A stretch of 64,000 nt of DNA, taken from Marinicella algicola (lineage in GTDB: Bacteria; Pseudomonadota; Gammaproteobacteria; Xanthomonadales; Marinicellaceae). The position numbers and the translations under genes were made by a program. The stretch is from contig NZ_JAQOMR010000001.1 in the NCBI RefSeq assembly GCF_028401385.1, positions 622,501 through 686,500 of the forward strand. The letters are read 5' to 3'. The notes under the pieces are model-generated. The model did no database searches. It was not told the origin of the DNA and worked only from the letters and a program-made list of their open reading frames with translations. This document shows, piece by piece, positions 49,146 to 58,371 of this stretch; positions within the stretch are counted from its first letter, which is position 1; every line of letters starts with the position of its first letter.

Positions 49146-50415
49146 ATGGCAATCTTGACTGATCACACACTTTCCCGCCGCTCTGTTCTGGTCGGCCTGA
49201 CCGTCGGCGGCACGGCATTGGCCCTGCCGTCCGGCATGGCGTGGGCCGTTTCGGGCGCTGTCGCTCTACCGGAGGCAACCGAAGCTATCACCCCTTCACC
49301 GTTGATATTCCGCAAGAGGCCATCGCCGATCTTCGCTTACGGCTTGAAGAGACGCGCTGGCCCGGTGCCGCGACGACCGACGACTGGTCGCAGGGCGTTC
49401 CCTTGGCGCGGATGCAGGAGCTGGCCGCGTACTGGCGCAATGATTATGACATGAGCCGGTTGCAAACGCGGCTGAACGCCTACCCGCAGTTCCGCACGCG
49501 CATCGACGGGCTGGGGATCCACTTCCTGCATGTCCGCTCACCCCACGCGGACGCGATGCCGATCCTCTTGACCCATGGCTGGCCCGGTTCGGTGCTGGAA
49601 TTTCTGAACCTGATCGGCCCGCTGACCGACCCCACCGCCCATGGTGGCCGGGCCGAGGATGCCTTCCACGTCGTCATCCCGTCGCTTCCCGGCTTCGGTT
49701 TTTCCGACAAACCGGCCGAGGAAGGCTGGAACGTCGCCCGGATCGCCACGGCCTGGGGTACGCTGATGCAGCGCCTCGGCTATGACAAGTGGGTTGCACA
49801 GGGAGGCGACTGGGGGCGGGTGTGACCACCGCGCTCGGCCATATCAAGCCGGCGGGTCTGGCGGGCGTCCACCTGAACTGGCCGCTGGTCTTTCCCGAGA
49901 AAGTTCCGGCCGAGGGGCTGTCTGCGGATGAACAACGCGCCGTCGATGCCGCCGGTGTCTTCCTCAGCGACGGGTACGGTTATTTCCTGCAGCAGTCCAC
50001 CCGGCCGCAGACGGTCGCCTATGCGCTGACCGACAGCCCGGTCGGCCAGGCCGCCTGGATCTATGAGAAATTCCAGGCCTGGGCCGATCATGACGGCGAC
50101 GTCGAAACTGTCCTGAGCCGCGACGAAATCCTCGACGATATCTCGCTTTTCTGGTTCACCGAGACGGCGGCGTCTTCGGCCCGGATCTATTGGGAAAACT
50201 ACCCGTCCAGCTTCTCGGGCGGACGGATCGACTTGCCGGTGGGGGCCAGCATCTTCCCGGGTGAGCTTTACCGCGCGCCGCGCAGTTGGGCGGAGCAGGC
50301 CTATCCCCAACTGATCCACTGGAACGAGCTGGACAAGGGCGGCCATTTCGCGGCGTTCGAACAGCCGGACATCTTCATCGATGAATTGCGCGCTACATTC
50401 AGCCAGTTGCGGTGA
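49146..50415 (+). CDS. Tat-exported epoxide hydrolase 2 (two frame breaks)
   Basis: Tandem paralogue of the preceding gene. Tat signal DHTLSRRSVLVGLTVGGTAL, cleavage near AWAVSG. After a break near 49290: PFTVDIPQEAIADLRLRLEE, then IDGLGIHFLHVRSPHAD, LLTHGWPGSVLEFLNLIGPL, and nucleophile WVAQGGDWG. After a break near 49815: AGVTTALGHIKPAGLAGVHL, QQSTRPQTVAYALTDSPVGQ, catalytic His in NELDKGGHFAAFEQPDIF. ATG 49146. Two tandem exported copies suggest broader substrate range or dose. Both breaks equal one missing base. Confidence 0.87.
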
Positions 50416-50425
50416 AGAGAGTGAT

Positions 50426-50610
50426 GTGATCGAACTTCGCGCCCATGACGGCATTGGCCGGGTGCAGAACGACTGGCTGAACGCCCGCCTGCATTTCGCC
50501 TTTGCCTGCATGGGCAACCCCGAGCATGTGCCGTTGGATGCGCTGAAGGTCTGGAACGACGATGCGTTCTCGGCTGGCGGCGACTGGGAGACCGCCGCTT
50601 CCAGGCATGG
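50426..50610 (+). pseudogene. Pirin-like protein, N-terminal fragment
   Basis: From GTG 50426: VIELRAHDGIGRVQNDWLNA, RLHFAFACMGNPEHVPLDAL, KVWNDDAFSAGGDW. This matches the start of YhaK-type pirins (cupin-fold quercetinase-like proteins), but the expected HPHRDME metal-binding segment is absent. The sequence runs into IS3 material at about 50620. About 60 of some 230 residues remain. Confidence 0.62.
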
Positions 50611-50623
50611 CAACCGCTTAAGC

Positions 50624-50980
50624 TTACGCCCGCAAAGGCGCACAACGCGACAGAGACATGTGGGCCTTCTCCGTGTCGACGAAGGCGAACCTTATCGATT
50701 TGTCTCCCGTGCGAAGAAGGCCGTCGCTTTTATTTAACAAGTCGCGCTCGTGTCGAAGAAGTTCATTCTTCTTGCGCAGACGCGCAAGCTCCTTGTTCAC
50801 GTCCTCGTGCGGACCGGCAAGAAGATGCTGCTCCTCGAAAACCTGACGCCAGCGACCAAGTGTCGATTTCCCAATCCCAAGAGCCGCCGCAACCGACGAT
50901 ATCCCACGACCGCTCGTCGTCAGAATGCGGACCGCCTCCCGTTTGAACTCTTCTGTAAACTCTCGCTGCTTCAGTTCCAT
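50624..50980 (-). pseudogene. IS3-family transposase OrfA with truncated OrfB start
   Basis: ATG 50978-50980: MELKQREFTEEFKREAVRIL, TTSGRGISSVAAALGIGKST, LGRWRQVFEEQHL (HTH_Tnp_1), then leucine-rich coil NKELARLRKKNELLRHERDL. The end RFAFVDTEKAHMSLSR is the usual start of OrfB, which is cut off here by the pirin fragment. The element lacks the DDE domain and is dead. No terminal repeats could be paired. Confidence 0.8.
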
Positions 50981-51031
50981 AACTCCTGTCAGGTAATACC
51001 AACGGAAGCTCTCCACTTTCGAAGGGAAGTC

Positions 51032-51180
51032 CATGCCTGACCCGAAGACAGTGCGGCGGTATTTCTCGAACACTTTTGCCCAAACAACGAGATTGGCCAC
51101 GGCAGTTTCGTCCTCAAGCGTGATGAACATCACGCCTTTGGCGGAGCCTGGTCGTTGGTGCGCGAGAGTGAGGTCCACAA
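51032..51180 (-). pseudogene. Fragment of error-prone DNA polymerase DnaE2
   Basis: Reverse frame reading LTLAHQRPGSAKGVMFITLE, then DETAVANLVVWAKVFEKYRR, the OB-fold segment near the C-terminus of DnaE2/ImuC. Only about 50 residues are present; sequence beyond 51180 and below 51032 is unrelated. It must come from a rearrangement joining dnaE2 debris to an IS3 end. Confidence 0.72.
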
Positions 51181-51244
51181 AGTTGGCCCGGCGGCCGTCG
51201 TGCAGGCGGCTTCGCCAGTCTTCGCGCAATTGACATCGACCAAC

Positions 51245-51270
51245 TTTACTATATTGTCCAAATTAGTAAA
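51245..51270. promoter_or_regulatory. Operator-like palindrome upstream of tetR
   Basis: TTTACTA (51245-51251) and TAGTAAA (51264-51270), a perfect 7-bp inverted repeat with a 12-bp spacer, 15 bp before the TetR start. A TTGACA lies at 51230-51235. Size and place fit TetR autoregulation. Confidence 0.6.
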
Positions 51271-51285
51271 TCTGGTAGGAATTGC

Positions 51286-51864
51286 ATGGAAACAACGAAC
51301 AATCCGCGTCGGGAAGCCATACTCGCCGAAGCGGTGCGGGTATTCGGCCGGTTCGGCTACAAGAAAACAGCTGTCCAGGATCTGGCGGATGCGGCGGGGC
51401 TTTCCAAGCCTGGTCTCTATCTGCACTTCGCAAGTAAGGACGAGATTTTCCGCGCGGCGATGGAGAAGTATCTTTCGGACGCGCTGGACGATGTCAAAAA
51501 TCTGCTGACGCAGCACGAGGTTCCGCTGGATAAACGCGTGCTCGGCGCGATGGATAGCTGGTTCGGACGGCATCTGAGAACCTTTACGCCTGAAGCCTTT
51601 GACGTGATCGCCGCGGGCGATCGTCTGTCCTTCAAGGAAGTCGAAGGCATCAAGCAGTTGCTTATGCAGCTTTTTGCCGAGACGTTCCAGCAGGCCGGTT
51701 TCGATCCATCGGATGCGGCAAACCGGGCTCAGGTCCTTTTCCTCTGCGGCCTGAGCTGGAAGCAGCCTGGCATGACACCACAAGCCTTCCTGTCGGCGAT
51801 CAAACCCTGCGTTCAGGTTTGCTGCGAGGGCGCATCTGGAGCCAATGGAGACGAAATTAAATGA
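51286..51864 (+). CDS. TetR/AcrR family regulator
   Basis: 192 residues, intact. N-terminal HTH: RREAILAEAVRVFGRFGYKK, TAVQDLADAAGLSKPGLYLH, FASKDEIFRAAMEKY. The C-terminal ligand-binding domain is all-helical and divergent. ATG 51286. Its stop overlaps the next gene's start as ATGA, so the regulator and SDR are translated together, and the upstream palindrome suggests it represses its own operon. Ligand unknown; the neighbours suggest a reactive organic compound. Confidence 0.9.
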   Translation: METTNNPRREAILAEAVRVFGRFGYKKTAVQDLADAAGLSKPGLYLHFASKDEIFRAAMEKYLSDALDDVKNLLTQHEVPLDKRVLGAMDSWFGRHLRTFTPEAFDVIAAGDRLSFKEVEGIKQLLMQLFAETFQQAGFDPSDAANRAQVLFLCGLSWKQPGMTPQAFLSAIKPCVQVCCEGASGANGDEIK

Positions 51865-52876
51865 GCAAGGTACTTGTTACCGGCGGTACGGGATTTCTCG
51901 GGGCGCATATACTGGTGCAGCTCCTGAATGCCGGTCATGACGCGCGCGCGACCATCAGGAGCATGGACAAGAAAGACAGACTCCTGAAAATGCTGCAGGC
52001 GGGCGGCGCCCGCTCCGAAGCGCTTGAGCTTTTCGAAGCCGATCTTGAAGACGACAATGGCTGGGCGGAAGCGATGGCAGACTGCGACTATGTCTTGCAT
52101 GTCGCATCGCCATTCCTGCCGGAAGCCCCGATGACGAAGGCGCGCTCATCCGCCCGGCGCGAGACGGCACCATACGGGTGCTGCAGGCAGCGCGTGCGGC
52201 CGGCATCAAACGCGTTGTGATGACATCGTCGTTTGCCGCCATTGGTTACGGTCATCCGCCACGACGCGAAGCCTTCACCGAAGCCGATTGGTCGAACCTC
52301 GATGCGCCGGACGTTTCCGCCTACATCAAATCGAAGATACTGGCCGAACGCGCTGCATGGAAATTTACGGAAATGGAGGGCAAAGCTGCTGAGCTGTCGG
52401 TTATCAACCCCACCGGAATTTTCGGTCCGGTTCTGGGGTCTGACTATGCGAGTTCCATCAGCCTGATTGATGCCATGCTTGAGGGGCGGATGCCATTTGC
52501 TCCGCGTATCTTCTTCGGCGTGGTCGATGTCAGGGACGTGGCTGCGCTGCATCTTCTGGCCATGAATGCTCCCGAGGCTGCAGGGCAACGGTTCATTGCC
52601 GCTTCCGGCGAGCCCGTCTCGATGATTGCCGTCGCGCAGATATTGCGCAGTCACCTCGGGCCGGCAGCGGCAAAGGCCCCGCGACGTCAGCTTCCCGATT
52701 GGGTTTTCAAAGTGATGGCCCGGTTTTCGCCGCCATTGCGAGAGTTGACGCCGCAACTCGGCAAGTTTCGGAATGCCTCGAACACAAAAGCCAGGGAGGC
52801 GCTTGGCTGGTCTCCGCGCAGCGCGGATGAGACCATTCTGGCGACGGCGAGAAGCTTGCTTGAATTGAGAAGCTGA
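51861..52876 (+). CDS. NAD(P)-dependent epimerase/reductase, extended SDR (cluster B; frame break near 52125)
   Basis: Paralogue of the gene at 42329. MSKVLVTGGTGFLGAHILVQ (glycine motif), DCDYVLHVASPFLPEAP, then after one missing base RVVMTSSFAAIGYGHPP, the YxxxK site in DVSAYIKSKILAERAAW, VINPTGIFGPVLGSDYASSI, and FFGVVDVRDVAALHLLAMNA. It ends NTKAREALGWSPRSADETIL. About 338 residues. The start ATG overlaps the tetR stop. Likely reduces an aldehyde or ketone with NADPH. Confidence 0.88.
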
Positions 52877-53295
52877 CGGGCTGAGGCAATCCGGGAGCGG
52901 TCGGCGCCTCGACAGCCTGCTGTTTTACTTTCCTCTGCAATCTTTCCTTGGGCAAAGGCTGAAGCGGCTCGGCGAGTTGCTTCTCCTTCCTGTCAAGCCA
53001 CGCCACCGCAAAGGTCAAGGCGCGGCAGACCGATCGATAGTGCCGCACTCATACCAAGGTTTCGGCCACTCACCCCAAAATTCAGCGCGTTCGGCCGCAT
53101 GTATGATTCCTGCAGCGCCCGGGATTCCCGACAATTCGATCAGATGAACCGGCCCGGGCAATGTTTCGCCTGTTCCCGGTCGTTCGGGCAAACGCCGCTG
53201 CGTATCGCCTGAGCGTGCCGACGAGCTTCGCCGTCAAGGCGGCTTGGCCTGAGCCGGATGCAGCTTTTTGTCTCGAAGCGAAAGGAAGGTCTCCC
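52877..53295. other. Intergenic region before the exported hydrolase
   Basis: About 420 bp. The frame of the next gene is open from 53161, but that reading is unlike a signal peptide and the ribosome site (AAAGGAAGG) is at 53281. No gene, repeat or clear terminator seen. Confidence 0.45.
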
Positions 53296-54312
53296 ATGCG
53301 CAGATATAACCGAACCGCCATGTTTGCGGTTGTCTTGATAGCGGTCGTCACCACGACGGCTGGCAAACGGGCGGAAGCCCAGTCTGATCCCTATGCGGGA
53401 ACTGATGTCTCCGATGCGACCCTTGTCGGCGAACTTTCCGGGTTTTCCGAGGGCTTTGCCAAGGTCAACGGCATTCGCCTTCATTATGTCGAGGGCGGCG
53501 AGGGGACGCCCGTCGTTCTGCTGCCAGGCTGGCCGCAGACATGGTGGGCCTATCACAAGATCATGCCCGCCCTTGCCGAACGCTACCACGTCATTGCCGT
53601 TGATATCCGCGGCATGGGCGCCTCGGACAAGCCGGAGGGCGGTTACGACAAGAAAAACATGGCCGCCGATGTTCTCGAACTGATCGAGAGCCTTGGCTAC
53701 GACAAGGCGCATATTGTCGGTCACGACATTGGCTCGCAGGTAACCTACGCCTTTGCCGCGAACTATCCTGATGCGACGCTCTCCGCGACGTTTCTTGATG
53801 TGCCTGGCCTCGATGACGCGGTCCTTGGCCTGAAGCTCCTGCCGGAGCCCGGCGGAATGACCGAGAAGGCAACACCGGAAAATTTCTTTCTCTGGTGGTT
53901 CGCGTTTAATCAAGTGGAAGGATTGCCAGAAGACCTGATCGCGGGCCGCGCGCATCTCTATGAAGACTGGTTCTTCAACTACCTTATGGTTGATCAGTTG
54001 GATATGAGCGAGCGAGACCGTGCCATCTATGCGCATGCCTATAATTCACGCGATGCGATCCGTGCCGGCAACGGCTGGTACCAAGCCTTTCCGCAGGACA
54101 TCGTCGACGCTCGAGTCTACTCGGATCTCGAGATGCCGACGCTGGGGCTCGGCGGCTTTGGCTACTACTGGATAGCCAACTTCCTCGAGACGCACGCCGA
54201 ATCCTATCAGATCGAGCAACTGGAAGGTGTTGGCCATTACGTCATGGAAGAAGCGCCTGATGTCGTGACCGGATACCTGCTCAATTTCCTCGAAGTGGCT
54301 GAGACCAACTAG
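53296..54312 (+). CDS. Exported alpha/beta hydrolase, epoxide hydrolase-like
   Basis: 338 residues, intact, from ATG 53296 with AAAGGAAGG upstream. Signal peptide RTAMFAVVLIAVVTTTAGKR, cleavage near AEAQS. Core: RLHYVEGGEGTPVVLLPGWP (oxyanion HGxP variant PGWP), VIAVDIRGMGASDKPEGGYD, and nucleophile Asp in AHIVGHDIGSQVTYAFAANY. The cap region follows (WWFAFNQVEGLPEDLIAGRA), with the last His in LEGVGHYVMEEAPD. An Asp nucleophile suits epoxide hydrolases or haloalkane dehalogenases. Periplasmic. Not closely related to the EHN-type pair in cluster A. Confidence 0.88.
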   Translation: MRRYNRTAMFAVVLIAVVTTTAGKRAEAQSDPYAGTDVSDATLVGELSGFSEGFAKVNGIRLHYVEGGEGTPVVLLPGWPQTWWAYHKIMPALAERYHVIAVDIRGMGASDKPEGGYDKKNMAADVLELIESLGYDKAHIVGHDIGSQVTYAFAANYPDATLSATFLDVPGLDDAVLGLKLLPEPGGMTEKATPENFFLWWFAFNQVEGLPEDLIAGRAHLYEDWFFNYLMVDQLDMSERDRAIYAHAYNSRDAIRAGNGWYQAFPQDIVDARVYSDLEMPTLGLGGFGYYWIANFLETHAESYQIEQLEGVGHYVMEEAPDVVTGYLLNFLEVAETN

Positions 54313-54424
54313 TCGATAGCCATCTTCTCACCTGCGTCGAAAGACGGCGCAGGGATAGCGGGGAGGCCGCCTTCTCGTGGCCTTTCACATTCAAACGCAA
54401 CCTCACTCCAAAGGAACCTATGCT

Positions 54425-55261
54425 ATGTCCACAGTCACCACCGCCGATAACGTCGAAATCTACTTCAAGGACTGGGGGCCGAAAGACACCCGTCCGATCG
54501 TCTTTCACCATGGCTGGCCGCTCAGCTCGGATGAATGGGATGCGCAGATTCTCTACTTCCTCTCCAAGGGTTACCGGGTAGTCGCGCATGATCGGCGCGG
54601 GCATGGAAGGTCCGCCCAGGTCGATCACGGGCATGATATGGACCACTATGCCGCAGACGCTTTTGCGGTGGCCGAGGCGCTGGATCTGAAAAACGCGGTC
54701 CACATCGGTCACTCGACGGGAGGAGGCGAAGTGGCGCGCTATGTCGCCAGGCACGGCCAGCCGGCCGGGCGCGTCGCCAAGGCCGTACTGGTCGCGGCGG
54801 TGCCGCCTCTGATGATGAAGACCGATGCCAATCCCGAAGGTCTGCCCAAGGACGTCTTTGACGGTTTCCGCCAGGCCCTTGCCGCCAGCCGTGCGCAGTT
54901 TTTCCGCGATGTCCCCGCCGGGCCGTTCTACGGCTTCAACCGCGATGGCGTGGAAATGCAGGAAGGCGTCGTTCAGAACTGGTGGCGCCAGGGGATGATG
55001 GGCGGCGCCAAGGCGCATTTCGATGGCATCAAGGCGTTTTCGGAGACGGACCAGACCGAAGATCTGAAGGCCATTTCGGTGCCGACTCTCGTCATGCACG
55101 GCGAGGACGACCAGATCGTTCCGATTGTCGCTTCCGCGCACAAGGCAGTGAAGCTGCTGCAGAATGGCAGCCTCAAGACCTATCCCGGTCTCTCGCATGG
55201 GATGTTGACGGTGAATGCCGACGTTCTGAACGCGGATCTGCTTGCCTTCATTGAGAGTTGA
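54425..55261 (+). CDS. Alpha/beta hydrolase, non-haem chloroperoxidase/arylesterase type
   Basis: 278 residues, intact, no signal peptide, so cytosolic. MSTVTTADNVEIYFKDWGPK, then FHHGWPLSSDEWDAQILYFL, VVAHDRRGHGRSAQVDHGHD, and Ser nucleophile in AVHIGHSTGGGEVARYVARH. The general acid Asp is in LVMHGEDDQIVPIVASAHKA and His in YPGLSHGMLTVNADVLNADL. These are the signatures of cofactor-free perhydrolase/chloroperoxidase enzymes, which hydrolyse esters and can form peracids. ATG 54425. Followed by a terminator at 55321. Confidence 0.92.
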   Translation: MSTVTTADNVEIYFKDWGPKDTRPIVFHHGWPLSSDEWDAQILYFLSKGYRVVAHDRRGHGRSAQVDHGHDMDHYAADAFAVAEALDLKNAVHIGHSTGGGEVARYVARHGQPAGRVAKAVLVAAVPPLMMKTDANPEGLPKDVFDGFRQALAASRAQFFRDVPAGPFYGFNRDGVEMQEGVVQNWWRQGMMGGAKAHFDGIKAFSETDQTEDLKAISVPTLVMHGEDDQIVPIVASAHKAVKLLQNGSLKTYPGLSHGMLTVNADVLNADLLAFIES

Positions 55262-55320
55262 CCGTTCCCGAAGACCGAGACGACCTCAGTTTCGTTGTAT
55301 TTGATACAATCTCTTTCAAG

Positions 55321-55357
55321 GCATGATCCGGCTTCGCCAGGGTCATGCTTTTCTTTT
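55321..55357 (+). terminator. Rho-independent terminator
   Basis: GCATGA (55321-55326) and CCGG pair with CC-GG and TCATGC (55343-55348) around CTTCG, followed by TTTTCTTTT. Sixty bp after the chloroperoxidase-type gene. Confidence 0.78.
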
Positions 55358-55540
55358 ATCAGTTGCTGTAGGGTTTACCCGAAAGGCTCGATTAGAAGAC
55401 CAGGACCGGTCCAGACTGCGTGATCGGCCAACGCGATTATATCCGATCTGGAACGAAGCAGGACTGCGCCGTTTCCGATTTGGCCCGACGAAAAGGCCGG
55501 ATAGGGAGAACTTTGTGTAAGAAGCCTTCGAGGAGGGCGC

Positions 55541-56971
55541 GTGTCACCACTTATCTTCGCTCGTGCTGCATTCTTCTCGGCCCCGTTCCTTCTTCTGCTA
55601 TTCTCCATTGGCTGGATGGGCGGAACGATGCAGTTGCCGTTCGCCGCAAGCATCTTTTGCATTGTCATTATGGTTGTCGGGCAAGCGATACTAAAGGCAA
55701 AACTGTTCCGGTTTCTCGCTGCGCTCTCCACGTTTTCTGCCGCACTTATTCTTGTGGCTGTGCCCTTTCAGCAAAGAGTAGGCGGAGAATGGGTTGCTGC
55801 GGCAGTGTTGTCTTTCCTGGGTGTGGCGCTGAGCGCGGTCTTTCTCGATCGTCGCAGCAGAGAGCTTGATCGCCTTCTCGAACTGGAAACGCTGACGGAT
55901 ACTGTTCCCGCCCTCATATGGACTGCGGACGGGGAGCGCGGCGTCGATTATGTGAACCAGCGCTGGCAGGATCTGGGCTGGACCTTTGAAGATCTCTCCG
56001 GCCACAATTGGGGCGTGATGATGCATCCCGACGATCTCCCGCGATTGCGCAGACAATGGCAGGCCTCAGTCGATACAGGCAAGGCGTATGAAGAGACCAT
56101 GCGCGTGCGCAAGCCATGGGGAGATTACCGCTGGATGGTTCTCCGCGCGACGCCGGAGCGTGATGAAAACGGTGCTGTGCTTCGCTGGTGCGGCATTGCC
56201 AGTGACATTGATGATTTGAAGAAGGCAGAGGACCGTCTGGAGGTGATGCGCAATGACCTTGCGCGCGTCACGCGCGCCAACACGATGGGAGAACTCACCG
56301 CCTCGATCGCACACGACATCAACCAGCCGCTGACGGCCGCCGTGACCAACGGTCAGGTCGCGTTGCGATGGCTTTCGACTGGTGCACCTGACCTGAGTGA
56401 GGTCGTTGAGGCCGTCGAGGAATCTGTGGCCGGGGCGAAGCGCGCCAGCGATGTCGTCGAGCGGCTTCGCAACCTCTATCAGAACTCGGAAATAAAGCCG
56501 GTCGCCGTTGACGTGCGCTCGGTCATTGAGGATCCCGTGTCGCTGGTGTCAGCGCTGGCCCGGCGCTCGGATGTCGCCTTGCAGGTGGATCAGGCCGCCG
56601 AGCTCGAACCTATCCTTGGCGATCCGATCCAGCTGCAGCAAGTTGTCATCAACCTTATTGTTAACGGCATTGATGCCACGAAATCGGCTGGTCGTCCGTC
56701 CGGAACCATCATGATACGGACCTCTACCGAAGCTGATGGCCGCGTGGCTATCGAAGTGGAGGATGAGGGCACCGGCATTTCTCCCGAGATTGCCGACCGC
56801 CTGTTCGATGCCTTCTTCTCCACGAAAACTTCGGGCCTCGGCATGGGGCTGGCAATTTGCCGTACCATTATCGAGCGACTGGGCGGGACGATAACCACCC
56901 GAAATGCTCCGAACGGCGGTGCGATCTTCCGTGTGTGTCTGCCTCCGATCAAGCGGCATGCAGAGGGGTGA
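55541..56971 (+). CDS. Membrane PAS sensor histidine kinase (cluster B)
   Basis: 476 residues from GTG 55541 with AGGAGG just upstream. Four membrane helices (FFSAPFLLLLFSIGWMGG; FAASIFCIVIMVVGQAIL; LSTFSAALILVAVPF; AAAVLSFLGVALSAVFL), PAS domain (LTDTVPALIWTADGERGVDY, VNQRWQDLGWTFEDLSG). H-box GELTASIAHDINQPLTAAVT, N-box QQVVINLIVNGIDATKSAG, G1 EVEDEGTGISPE, G2 TSGLGMGLAICRTIIERLGG. Strong paralogue of 43905-45350. The FixJ-type and single-receiver genes at 61-62 kb are plausible partners. Intact. Confidence 0.92.
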   Translation: MSPLIFARAAFFSAPFLLLLFSIGWMGGTMQLPFAASIFCIVIMVVGQAILKAKLFRFLAALSTFSAALILVAVPFQQRVGGEWVAAAVLSFLGVALSAVFLDRRSRELDRLLELETLTDTVPALIWTADGERGVDYVNQRWQDLGWTFEDLSGHNWGVMMHPDDLPRLRRQWQASVDTGKAYEETMRVRKPWGDYRWMVLRATPERDENGAVLRWCGIASDIDDLKKAEDRLEVMRNDLARVTRANTMGELTASIAHDINQPLTAAVTNGQVALRWLSTGAPDLSEVVEAVEESVAGAKRASDVVERLRNLYQNSEIKPVAVDVRSVIEDPVSLVSALARRSDVALQVDQAAELEPILGDPIQLQQVVINLIVNGIDATKSAGRPSGTIMIRTSTEADGRVAIEVEDEGTGISPEIADRLFDAFFSTKTSGLGMGLAICRTIIERLGGTITTRNAPNGGAIFRVCLPPIKRHAEG

Positions 56972-57007
56972 AATGCTGCTGTTCGCCTGCGCCGGCCAGC
57001 GCTTCGA

Positions 57008-57921
57008 TCAGACGTTTGCCCAACTCGGCCTGGCGAGATGATCGCCCAGAAACGCCGCCAGAGCTTCGACCTTGGCGGGCCTGGATCGCGCCGTAGGCGT
57101 CAGAAAATAAAGTCCCCCTCAGGCAGGGTCCAGTCTTCAAGGACAGCCTGCAGGCGTCCGTCGGCCAGATATTCGGCTGCGATAAAATCCGGAAACTCGG
57201 CAATGCCGATACCATCCAGAACAGTCGGTATGAGTGCTTCCACATTGGTGACACGCAGCGGCCCATTGGGGGTGACGCTCACCTCTTCCCCGGCATGGTT
57301 GGAAAAACGCCATACATCGCGGCGGGCGCGGTAGGCGTAGCCGAGACAATCATGCGTCGCAAGTTCTCTCGGATGGCGCGGTTTGCCGTGCCGGGCAATA
57401 TAAGCCGGCGCGGCTGTCACGATCGGCCTGACGGGGCATAGTTTTCGGGCCACGAGCGCGGAATCCCGAAGGTCGCCGATGCGCAGGGCTGCGTCGAACC
57501 CGTCTCCGACGAGATCGACCAGATCGTCGCTCAGGTGAAGGTCCACTGCAACATCGGGATACATTCGGAAGAACTTGGGCAGGATCGGCGCGACCCAGCG
57601 CACGCCGAATGCCATGGGGGCTGCAAGGCGTATTGTGCCCCGCGGCTGGCTGGAAAGTTCGCGCGCCGCGCTTTCGATTTCTTCGGCGTCAAGGCAGACC
57701 TGTATTGCCCGTTCGGCCAGTCCGCGCCCGAATTCCGTAAGCGCCAATTGCCGCGATGTCCGGTTGAAGAGGCGCGCGCCCAGCCTGTCTTCCAATCGGC
57801 TGACCCCGCGTGACACGGTTGCGACCGATACGCCGAGCGCGCGCGCTGCCGCTGCATATGAACGTTCTTCTGCGACCTTGGCGAACATGGCCAGGCCTTC
57901 GAAATCCGGAATCTTCGACAT
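57008..57921 (-). CDS. LysR-type transcriptional regulator (cluster B; frame break near 57108)
   Basis: ATG 57919-57921: MSKIPDFEGLAMFAKVAEER, SYAAAARALGVSVATVSRGV, SRLEDRLGARLFNRTSRQLA form the winged HTH. The effector domain contains GTIRLAAPMAFGVRWVAPIL, DLVDLVGDGFDAALRIGDLR, and PNGPLRVTNVEALIPTVLDG. The frame stops after PEGDFIF, but one base earlier it continues LTPTARSRPAKVEALAAFLG to TGA 57008-57010, matching the paralogous remnant at 45351. About 304 residues. Divergent from the SDR at 58372, the classic LysR arrangement; likely regulator of that gene. Confidence 0.9.
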
Positions 57922-58284
57922 GTGTTTTTCTGCAATGATCTCTGGGTTCCATTTCGATATTGCGTGGTGATGAATGCCGGCACAAGGCCTCCGGCATACT
58001 TTGGTTTGGCTTTGTTCAACCAAGAGAGGTCGTCAGCTTCTTTCGTGTGATTTTCTCTCTCCGCATTTCCCCGATAGTTCGAACACCGGCCCGGAAGCAG
58101 CCCGATGGGTCGGAGAAGCCGAACCTGACGGGAGACCGATCCCTCCTCCCCAAACAAGAGTTCGACGCTTTCGAGGCCGCGGGTGCCGCGCGACCTCGAA
58201 CCGACAGCGCCAGGCGGTCCCTCCTCGGGTGTCCCCTCCGCAACCGCCTGGCGCCGTCGGCAATCAAGAGTACTGCATATATGC
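57922..58284. other. LysR/SDR divergent control region
   Basis: About 360 bp between the LysR start and the palindrome, without a supported gene. Stretch 58130-58262 is GC-rich with imperfect inverted repeats around GCCAGGCGG/CCGCCTGGC (near 58209 and 58244). Confidence 0.45.
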
Positions 58285-58304
58285 AATGATGAATTTCAGT
58301 CATT
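58285..58304. promoter_or_regulatory. Palindromic operator-like motif upstream of the SDR gene
   Basis: AATGATGAATTTCAGTCATT, arms AATGA/TCATT, 68 bp before the SDR start. Counterpart of the motif at 45963-45982. The flanks CATTGCT.TTTTG are also shared. A T-N11-A core fits LysR-type binding (inference). Confidence 0.6.
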
Positions 58305-58371
58305 GCTATTTTGAGAAAATGCGCAAAGCGGTAGCACTGAACTCAATCGCAACACAAACGGAGACAAGCAA

